64,000 nt of DNA from Megalonaias nervosa. Lineage: Eukaryota; Mollusca; Bivalvia; Unionida; Unionidae. Made by a program: the position numbers and the translations under genes. The stretch covers positions 1 through 64,000 of the forward strand of contig JAECUM010003637.1 in the NCBI GenBank assembly GCA_016617855.1. Reading direction: 5' to 3'. The notes under the pieces are model-generated. The model made no database searches, had not been told where the DNA came from, and saw only the letters and a list, made by a program, of their open reading frames with translations. Numbering within the stretch: the stretch's first letter is position 1; every line of letters begins with the position of its first letter. This document shows positions 55,940 to 64,000 of this stretch, piece after piece.

Positions 55940-57600
55940 CTTGGTTAGCTTTGTTGTGGAAAACCATGTTTTAGGCAACTTTGTTGATCGCAGCCTCTTT
56001 AATCTTTGCTATGTAGCTATCCATACCTGGTGTAGTTTTCTTAATATTGATCTTGTGTTTTTTCTTTCTCGTAATAATTTTGGATCGCTCTGATATTTCT
56101 GCTACCCCAGGTTTGACATATCTGTCAGCGTCCACGGACACCCAGTCCAAATCCCAGACATGGTTGAGGTCCTAAACTTCCTAGCTAGAACATCGCGTTA
56201 TGCTGAGCACAATATTCAACTCTACAGATTTTGTTGCATCTCTCCGTAGTATCTCTGAAAAAAGCGATTGACATCGGGTTGACATTTTTCCCTGATTCAA
56301 TAGTATTATCAACAAAAAACATATCTCTGATTAGAAAATAATACACGATTAAAGAAAACGAAAATTAATAAGCAATTATAGATATATTGCAAAGTAGTAT
56401 ATTATATATGAGATAAACTTATCTGATCCATTGATATAACGGTGGAAGTGTAAACCCAGATTTCATTCTGCGGAATGAACTTACTAGTAATTAAAAGCGA
56501 CCTACTTCATCACCACGCAACGACGAGCAAGTCATCCAAGATCTACTGCCGCGCTGTATGCACTTGCTGAAGAAGTGCGAAATCTTCTGAAGGAATACCC
56601 ACGTGGTCAACCACAGCGACGTTAACTCGTCCGTGAGTTTAAAAGCCTTCTTGGACGAGATATTATCACCCAGTAGTGATATGCCAAACAACTACGCAAT
56701 GAGTATAAAATACTCAAGGGTAAGACCAAATAGTATCCATTTCGAAAGCAGAAGTCTAAAGATTCAGGACGAGGTTATCGGTAGGCGACTGCTAGCCGAG
56801 ATTAAGAAACTACCCAGGATAAAACTGCATATTGAAACACTCACACCGCGACAAAATGAAAAGGCGTTTAAAGGCTCTGACAAAGTGCTTGTTTATGATC
56901 ATCCAAAAGCACTTGCTCAAGGAGTCCATACCAGCTCCTGCAACAACTGCTTAAGCCTACTGTTCTTTAGGCGCTTCAGACACATATAACTATCGCACTG
57001 GGGGTTGCTTTCAACATTCATTTTACACGGGAAGAATACAAGCATTGATAACTGGATCAGGTCCAAATCCGTCATCGTTTCTCGTAGCAGTAATTTCAGT
57101 GAGATTCTTGACAACATCTGATCGTATACCCTGCGTAGCGTAAGAGATTATTGAGAGAGAGGATCCGCATGAGTCTTTGCGAGAGTCAACTTTATCGCAT
57201 TTTGAGTCTCTAAATACAGTCCGACACGCGCAGGCCACTTCATCAAACTTCCCAGAAAGACTTTAGCAAATAAAGCATGTGTGAACGTTACAACAAGGAT
57301 GACTTTTACCTGGTCTGGGCGGTGCTCTCTGCGCTTCATCCTGTTGGAGATCATGTCGATCGCGTATCTAACTATAACACCTATTCCAATACCATCCACA
57401 AAGGACATATCCAGTTTCCAGCTTGAATTAAAGACCTCCCCACATTAGAAGCACTCCATCATCTGTCGATCAATGTCTTTGGTCTCGAGTAAAACAAATA
57501 CAACGTCTATTCCAAAAGAGCCTCACAAAGCAGTATCAACATACTTTACTATCAATCGCATTTCAGCTGGATCAAAGATTTTGGGCCGTCTGTGCCAATC
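55940..57600. other. element 2 sequence, mostly unassigned
   Basis: Plus-strand stretch 56603-56989 contains RPNSIHFESRSLKIQDEVIG and IKLHIETLTPRQNEKAF and could be the far N-terminus of the polymerase or a separate gene. Other frames have many stops. Confidence 0.3.
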
Positions 57601-58699
57601 TCATTACACTAAGCATGAAGATAAAGCCTATCCTTTTTTATAGGTGCTTGCAATGTTTCACGAAGCTAGGAAAGCTGGGTGAACGTCTACGCTGTGCTAC
57701 TGTCAAAAAACACAAGCCGTTCAGATGTCAGAAGAGGGAATATTACTTTACAGTTCGAAATCAACCACCAAAAATACGCAGACGTTTTATATTCTCTTCG
57801 ACAAGGAAGCGATACTAAAAAAGTAGAAGAATCTCATCCTGATCCCTGCCAATCTTTGACCAAGGTGGAACAAAAACACGTCACATGCGTTGTAGGCTAT
57901 TAAACATGCTGTTTTGCAGACGAACGATTGCCATCATCTTATTGTCAGCATCTGGGTGCAGATTGTGTGGTCTGGTTCTTTGGGCAGCTCGTGTCCGAGC
58001 ACACACGTATTACAGATATTCGAAGAAACACAGCATCGCTTATTCCACTCACGCTAGCACAACATCGACAACACACGTCGGTACATCGCTGTCTTATATG
58101 TGAAGAGTATTTCAATCCGCACAATAAAAAATGTCAGAGACCATTGCCACATCAAAGGACGTTATCGTGGTGCTGCTCACTTCCAATGCAACCTCCATTT
58201 CAAAGATTACCAGTTCATTGCAGTCATCACTCATAATTTACGAAGGTATGATGGACCCATTATCATTGCAGCTTTAAACCCTCCTCGAGTCAAAGAACTT
58301 CTAAATTTGGTGGGAAACACAATCACAAGCATACCCTATACTTTTGAAACGTGCATGTCGTTCTCGATCGGACTCTTTCGATTTCTTGATTCGTTTCAGT
58401 TTATGTCAGCATCAGAAACTGTCTGGTCTTTATTCCTCTCGACGAAACTGATCCAGAAACAAATACATCTGCTCAAACAAAAAGGAACTTATTCATACGA
58501 GTACATCGATAGCTGGTCAAGGTTTGAGGAAACTTCTCTACCAAACAATGACGCCTTTTATTCCTCACTCTACCTAAAACATATCACCGACGACGAACAC
58601 AACAGAACTCTCGCGGCCTTGAAAACCTTTGGCTGCCAGACTCTCGGCGATTATCACGATGTGTATCTGAAACCGATTTGCTGCTACTCGCAGACATGT

Positions 58700-58810
58700 T
58701 TCAAATTTCAGAAATGCCTGCCAGAAAAATTATAGACCTGACCCTCAATGGTACTTTTCATCCCTAGGTTTATCATGATAATGTTTCTGGCAGGTATTTC
58801 TGAAATTTAT
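58700..58810. repeat. local inverted duplication inside the polymerase
   Basis: The ~30 bp at 58703-58734 (start AAATTTCAGAAATGCC) recur inverted at 58779-58808 with a 44-bp spacer. The left arm fits the polymerase reading frame; the right arm replaces expected coding sequence, so it is a templated inverted insertion. Confidence 0.75.
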
Positions 58811-58984
58811 CAGATGATTAAAATAAGTCAGACGCAACTCAAGCTTTCTACCGACCCAGACATATTTATGTTTACAGAGCAGATGGTTCGAACGGGAATC
58901 TCCCTCGTCACCAGAAAACATGTCACTGCCAATAACAAATACATGAACAACCACTATTCCAATAAACCTTCCACATATATTTAG

Positions 58985-61362
58985 GGCATTGGTACAGGTC
59001 CATTAGATCCGTACGGGATGGAATAAGACGCTCCCGCCCTCACGAGTCTCCCAATTATGGATAAAATTGTGTGATGATGGCACAACATTACTCTGCGGAA
59101 GTCTTCCTCGATGAAGTCAACGGCCAGGGCGGAATGGCTCCAAGATGAGCTCAACGACCATGTGCTCAGGGCTAGGGTGTGCGAGATCATATCAGTGGAT
59201 TTCGGCTGTGGTCATCCAGTCTGGAGAGGGATGGGCTCCACCAGGCTGTATCTTGTCCTTGACACACAACATGAAGACAACTAACAATTCTTCCATACCG
59301 GATCGGTCGCAGCCCCAGTCAACAATGACCGCGTCAGCCAGTTCACACCAGGTCGGAGGTGACAAGTATGCTACTGGTTTCCCCACTGCCAAGATCCGTG
59401 GGAGAAAAAACATCATCATCTGAATATGGAACGCTAGAACACTGAAGGCTGTGAGAAAGTTTAAAGAATTTCCACATGAGTTGGAGAGGTACAACTGGAA
59501 GAGTATTGGTCTCTGCAAAGTGCGCTGGAAAAACATGCAAAAGATAAAGGAATCCTGGATAGAAAGGCAGTGCTGCAAAATCGAAGACAGTCTGAGCAGA
59601 AATGACAGGAAAATAGCATATCAACTGGTGAAAGATCTCACAACCCATAAACAAGGTAAAACTACCACCATCCAAGACAAATCAGGAAAATGCCTCACAG
59701 AAGATAAAGATATCCTCAAGTGATTTATAGAATACTGCTCAGAATTGTACAATCATAAGTCCCAAGGATATCCAGCAGTACTAAATTGCCCTCAGGCAGA
59801 CGAAATTGATGACAACCTCGTTCTTCGTGAAGAAGTAGAAATTGCAGTTAGGTCACTAAAGAAAGGAAAGTCAGCCGGAATTGATAACGTACCGACAGAC
59901 CTCATTCAAGCAGGAGGAGAAAAGATGGTCACAGTCCTAACAAAACTCTGCAACAAGATATGGCAGAGAGTTGAATGGCCCACCATATGGGCTCAGTCCT
60001 TGGTCATCGTGCTCTCTAAGAAAGGAAACCTACAGCTATGCCAAAACCACAGAACCGTCAGTTTGATTAGTCACCTGTGCAAAGTCATGCTGAAGATAAT
60101 TCTCAACAGACTAAAGCCTCAAGCAGAACAAATTATTGCTGAAGAGCTGGCAGGCTTCCGAGTAGGAAGGAACACCACATAACACAACTTCAATCTCAGA
60201 CCCCTTTGCGATAAATACTTTCAGCATCCGTGGAATTTATAACACGTCCTCAAGATTTCAAAAAGGCTTTTGCCAGGGCATGGTATGCAGACTTATGGGC
60301 AACTATGAAGAAGTACATCAGCTCAGACCTGGTGCAGGTTGTTGAGCACCTCTATGACAAATCGACCAGAGCTGTTCTCATCATTGGCAGCGGAGGAGAT
60401 TGCATCTCGAACAACAGTTGGAGTCAGACAGAGATGTAGACTGTCACCGACACTCTTCAACATTTTCCTGGAAAGGATCATGAAGGATGCCTTGCATGAC
60501 CACAGATGGGCACTGTCAGCATCAGAGGAAGAAAAATCACCAACCTTCGCTTCGCAGGTGATATTGGTGGTTTAGCAGAGATAAAAAAAAGAACTGGCTG
60601 ATTTGGTTGAGCGCCTCGACACAACCTCCACAGCATACGGCATGGAGATTAGCTACGAAAAAGCCAACAATACCAATGACATCAGTGCAGAAAAAACGTT
60701 CAGTGCACAGAAGCTGGAAAGAGTCACAAGCTTCAAATACTTGGAATCGATTATCACAGATGAGGGCTACATACCAAAACTACTTTGCAGGATTGCCCGT
60801 ACAACAGCAGCAATAACAAGGTTGAGACCAATATGGAAAGATAGCAACAGCGCTCTTAGTTCCAAAATGAGGAGGATGCGCTTGATTGTCATATCCATCT
60901 TTCTTTATACTTGTGACACATGGACGCTTACGTCAGATCTACAAAGAAGGACTCAAACCTTCGAAATGAGATGCTACCGCAAGATCTTGGGCATCTCATA
61001 CATTGACCATGTAACCAACGAAGAAGTCAACAACAGGATGCAACGAGCCATCGGATCCTATGAAGACCTCTTGACCACTGTTAAAAAGCGCAAACTGAAG
61101 TGGTACGGTCATGTCTCAAGATCATCTGGACTGGCAAAATCAATCTTGCAAGGCACAGTGCGAGGGTGCAGAAGAAGAGGCAGACAGAAAAAGAGGTGGG
61201 AAGAAAACATTAAGGAGTGGACAGGCATGGTATCTGGAGATTCCCAAAGGGAAAGATGGAGAGAATTGGTTGTAAAGTCAACTGTGGTGTCCCAACGACC
61301 TCTTAGGTTAAGGGATTGATGATGATGACGATGATGATGATGATGATGATGATGATGATATA
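58985..61362 (+). mobile_element. RTE-type LINE inserted in the polymerase
   Basis: Reverse transcriptase pieces: REEVEIAVRSLKKGKSAGID and NVPTDLIQAGGEKMV (59830-59930), IWAQSLVIVLSKKGNLQLCQ and NHRTVSLISHLCKVMLKIIL (59985-60105), ELAGFRVGRNTT (60148), then a C-terminal part with ERVTSFKYLESIITDEG (60717), YTCDTWTLTSDLQRRTQTFE, FEMRCYRKILGISYIDHVTN and KLKWYGHVSRSSGLAKSIL (up to 61140). An endonuclease remnant (YATGFPTAKIRGRKNIIIxIWN-type start) lies at about 59368. It ends in a (TGA)n tail at 61317-61362, a typical RTE 3' end. Upstream part and RT palm (YADD region at about 60560) carry stops. The insertion point is a TATAT-rich site. Confidence 0.85.
61317..61362. repeat. (TGA)n tail
   Basis: ATGATGATGACGATGATG... 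simple repeat closing the RTE element. Confidence 0.95.
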
Positions 61363-62642
61363 TCCTTTATCTCGATTACAACAGTCTATATGGGTGGGTT
61401 TTGTCCCAACTTCGTCCCAAATGCGGATTTCACTGGATATCCGATGAACAGTTTATGCAGGAAAGCTCGAACGGCTACGTCAACGACGTAGGCTATTTTG
61501 TCGAAGTCGACTTAACCTACCCACAACACTTACTTGATCTCCACAAGGATTATCCCTTCTGCGCTTAACAACTCTTGGTCTCCAATGAGATGCAGTCTCC
61601 GAAACAGAGAACACAAACAGACAAGTTTGGCCTTGGAGATATTAAGGTGAAAAGAACTTATACCCAATCTGATGAACAAGACCAAGTACATCATGTACCA
61701 CCTTTTACTACATCAGGCGTTGAGACGCGGACTCGTGCTTGATAAAGTTCATTATGCACTAGAGTTTAATCAAGCTCCGTGGGTGAATCGTTACATTGGC
61801 TTCAATACCTCACAACGAACCAAAGCTAACAAGAACTTCAACAAGGATTTCTTCAAACTCATCGGAAAAAAAACTATTGAAAACACCAGAAAATGCAGAA
61901 ACAATGAAATCGTTAACGACGTACGACGACATGATAAACTGATCTCATCAGATGCCTTCATGCACATGAAAATCTTTGACGAAGAGTTAGCCGCTATCGA
62001 GTTTAGAAAAACAAAGCTTAAGTTGGATAAACCCATTTACGCTGGAGCAGCCATAAACGATCTTTCTAAAATGCTTATGCTCGATTTCCGTTATGGATTT
62101 ATCAAGTTGACGTACGGAGATCGCACTAGTCTACTCATAACGGATATTTATTCACTGATCTGTGAGATTCAGACAGAGGATATTTAACAGGATATGTAAG
62201 ATCACCGAGAACACTTTGACCTCAGTGATTTTCCACGGGATAGTCTGTTTTAATGTATAGATAATGAAGTTTCTTGGAAAGTTCAAGGACGAAACCCTTG
62301 GTGATCACAAATTCAAATTCATCGCACTATGATAAAAAGTGTACTGCTTCGAAACAGAGGCTTGATCAAGAAAAAAAGCCAAAGGGTCACAAAACACACT
62401 GTCCGTCTTAGGGCTACCACACTCCATTGCAGAGACGCTGTGGATAAAAATCTCCATTATTACACCATGAGAACATTCAAGTCAGATCGACATCATATAG
62501 TCACTTTGTTTTTCAACAAAGAAGGAATGTGCGGCTTTGATGATAAAAGCTACTACACTGATGGTATCTCCACATTAGCCTTTGGACATAAAAACATCAA
62601 GCGTTAAATACTTCGGACTAAACCTTTCAGCACATGGCCCAG

Positions 62643-62856
62643 ACCCATCCATTCCCTGATGCACACCACGGAAAAAAAGTGGCCCAGAAACCACCATCCC
62701 CTTTTTGCTGAGTATGGCTACATCCATAGAAAACACATTTTCAGCCTTCGATTAACCACCACAGAAGAGAGTGGTACAGAACCGACACTTTTCTGGGACT
62801 GAATGACCCCCCATTGAAACAGTTGTCCGGATCCTCCATATTTCTATACTACTACT
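62643..62856. repeat. right terminal inverted repeat of element 2
   Basis: Reverse complement of the left TIR: contains AAGTGGCCCAGAAACCACC and ATGGCTACATCCATAG and ends TTCTATACTACTACT. Confidence 0.92.
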
Positions 62857-64000
62857 GATGTGGATTAACTTCAAAAAGAGCCTTGAGAAAAACTTGACAA
62901 TAATAACCAACAATGTATTTTCAATATTATTATATAATTCATTTATCTAGAACCAATATGTCATCCGTGGAATTCTCAAGCAGATGCAATAGACTCTGCA
63001 ATAACCGTTTTGCTTCTGTAACGACCCATAATCCAGTATAGCGACTGACATGGGCAAGTTTTGTGAAGGCCGTTTAAAAATGACAGACACCCGAATGAAA
63101 TGCACAATCATCCAGCAAAAAGAGCGTGGTAGTAGTCTCAAGTTATTTTGCCAGCGCAGATAGCACGTCACCATGGTCGGATCCAGCGCTCATGATTGAA
63201 GCAAACAAATGCTGCCCCTTGTTTTGGCCTGGAACCTACGGCCGGTTGAATGATTTATTCGAGTAAATAATAGGGCATTTAATAAGGACAAAATCATAGT
63301 GGCCCTTGAATTTTGTTTCAATAAGCTCAAAGGAGAATATACATTTGCCACAGCCTTGTCAGTCAACGATCACTGCACCCTGTGTAGGAAAGTTTTCAAT
63401 CATTTTTTGTCAACGCAATTCTTCAAGCTAGCTTATTAACATAATAGTAGAAAACAGAAACAGATTTACCATTAGGATATTAAGCTGAACGTCCATCGAT
63501 GCACAAAGTAAGTATTCAACACAACGGCTGACTGGGCTGTATTTTCAATCTGCAGCCTAATCCTCTCTCTTATTTCCTGTGTATCGCCCTGGCCCGTGGA
63601 TTGTATTGCCTTTTGCGGTCTTAATATAGAGGGTAATGGCGAATTTGTCTTGATACTACACACCAACAACTAAGTCCTGCATTGCCATGTCCCTCTCGCC
63701 ATTACTTTCAGGGCCTTCTCCCACTGCTGGTATCATGCCTGACACTGGGTGAAGGTTTCATTTGGTCTGCCTTTGATTTTCACCGATGTGTGTGCAAATC
63801 TTGATGGCAAAACATTATTTGCCATCAACGACTCGCAAAACGAACGTGTTGCTGCGTTTGTATACCCTAGAGCGGATTGTGAAAATAAATGCGTCACGCG
63901 CAATCTTCCTGCTATGAGGGATCTCCCAATAGAAAGACTATCGCCTTAACATTCTTTGCGGTAGCGTTGAGGTTGATATTCCACACATTATTCCTCTTGT
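62857..64000. other. host DNA right of element 2, no gene seen
   Basis: No recognisable coding sequence or repeat. A 66-codon open stretch at 63749-63949 (PLIFTDVCANLDGKTLFAIN) is not recognised and may be chance. Confidence 0.4.

Larger units (their letters stand above)
57600..62607 (+). pseudogene. Polinton family B DNA polymerase of element 2, interrupted
   Basis: Protein-primed-type PolB. N-terminal DVRRGNITLQF-type block and YADVLYSLRQGSDTKKVEES (57730-57830); zinc/exonuclease region VRDHCHIKGRYRGAAHFQCN and NLRRYDGPIIIAAL (58130-58280); FIDSFQFMSAS-like block (here FLDSFQFMSAS), KGTYSYEYIDSWSRFEETSL, TLGDYHDVYLK (58480-58670); then LSTDPDIFMFTEQMVRTGIS and NNKYMNNHYSNKPSTYI up to 58980. 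An RTE LINE follows, and the gene resumes at about 61365 with motif A (YNSLYGWVLSQ), VEVDLTYPQHLLDLHKDYPF, motif B remnant NKDFFKLIGKKTIEN, YAGAAINDLSKMLMLDFRYG and motif C remnant LLITDIYSL (usual TDTDSL), ending DDKSYYTDGISTLAFGH near 62600. Motifs B and C have lost key residues; inactive. Confidence 0.88.
42972..62856. mobile_element. Element 2: classical Polinton/Maverick, old and decayed
   Basis: 19.9 kb bounded by ~215-bp terminal inverted repeats that start AGTAGTAGTATAGA (Polintons typically start with AG). It holds pieces of the full Polinton set: integrase, zinc-ribbon/PLA2, minor capsid-like gene, major capsid protein, packaging ATPase, coiled-coil gene, fibre and protein-primed-type PolB, nearly all with several stops or frameshifts. 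GC content is higher than in element 1. Two LINEs and two SINEs are nested in it. Flanks ACTGAC and GATGTG show no surviving 6-bp target-site duplication. Confidence 0.9.

Noticed and set aside
7883..62856. Adenain-type viral protease in either element
   Set aside because: I looked for the His...Asp/Asn...Gln...Cys pattern with a CGHYC-like end and found none that I could support; decay or my reading limits may hide it.
42966..62862. 6-bp target-site duplication of element 2
   Set aside because: ACTGAC and GATGTG differ; probably lost with age.

Overview
This window is eukaryotic nuclear DNA, most likely from a marine mollusc or a related lophotrochozoan. The evidence is intron-split alpha-amylase exons, tRNA-derived SINEs with clean target-site duplications, DIRS, Penelope-like and RTE-type retroelements, long (TA)n microsatellites and many tandem repeats. 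No species can be named from the sequence alone. Intact host genes are scarce; most recognisable coding DNA belongs to two integrated virus-like elements of the Polinton/Maverick/adintovirus group.

Layout: 0-7.9 kb is host DNA, with a broken alpha-amylase 5' end (minus strand) followed by tandem repeats of 24 to 66 bp units. 7.88-21.75 kb is ELEMENT 1, a 13.9 kb AT-rich Polinton-like provirus bounded by inverted terminal modules. It carries a structural block on the plus strand: Q-rich virion-type protein, basic minor capsid-like protein, N-terminal part of a jelly-roll major capsid protein, tail-fibre-like protein, small membrane protein and penton-like protein. Then comes a non-coding hairpin region, an unknown gene, an HNH homing endonuclease, a zinc protein, and a replication gene that joins a family B DNA polymerase palm, an SF1 helicase and an HNH nuclease domain. 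After that follow a DDE integrase, a zinc-ribbon/phospholipase A2 protein and a packaging ATPase. A few frameshifts and stops show that it is decayed but fairly young.

21.8-43 kb is host DNA with a DIRS-type retrotransposon (26.3-30.8 kb), an intronless and broken HECT-domain gene (31.1-33.25 kb), Penelope-like remains (36.9-37.9 kb), a tRNA SINE with a perfect 12-bp target-site duplication (38.2-38.6 kb), an internally deleted rve_3-type integrase gene (39.3-40.7 kb), a palindrome-rich repeat (41.0-41.4 kb) and a SINE flanked by an unusually long 66-bp direct repeat (41.5-41.8 kb).

42.97-62.86 kb is ELEMENT 2, an older, classical Polinton with about 215-bp terminal inverted repeats. From left to right it holds a small conserved ORF, integrase, zinc-ribbon/PLA2, minor capsid-like gene, major capsid protein, core-like protein, coiled-coil gene and packaging ATPase (integrase to ATPase on the minus strand), then a fibre and a protein-primed-type DNA polymerase B on the plus strand. 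It is full of stops and frameshifts and has been hit by a LINE with an RNase H domain (44.5-45.2 kb, in the integrase), an RTE-type LINE (59.0-61.36 kb, inside the polymerase) and two copies of one SINE family. 62.9-64 kb holds nothing recognisable.

The two elements share the module set integrase + PLA2 + packaging ATPase + fibre + capsid, but their DNA polymerases differ strongly. Element 1's polymerase-helicase-HNH fusion, its terminal modules and its candidate Pol III/hairpin RNA are the most promising unusual features here. All family assignments come from motif recognition by eye, without database searches.
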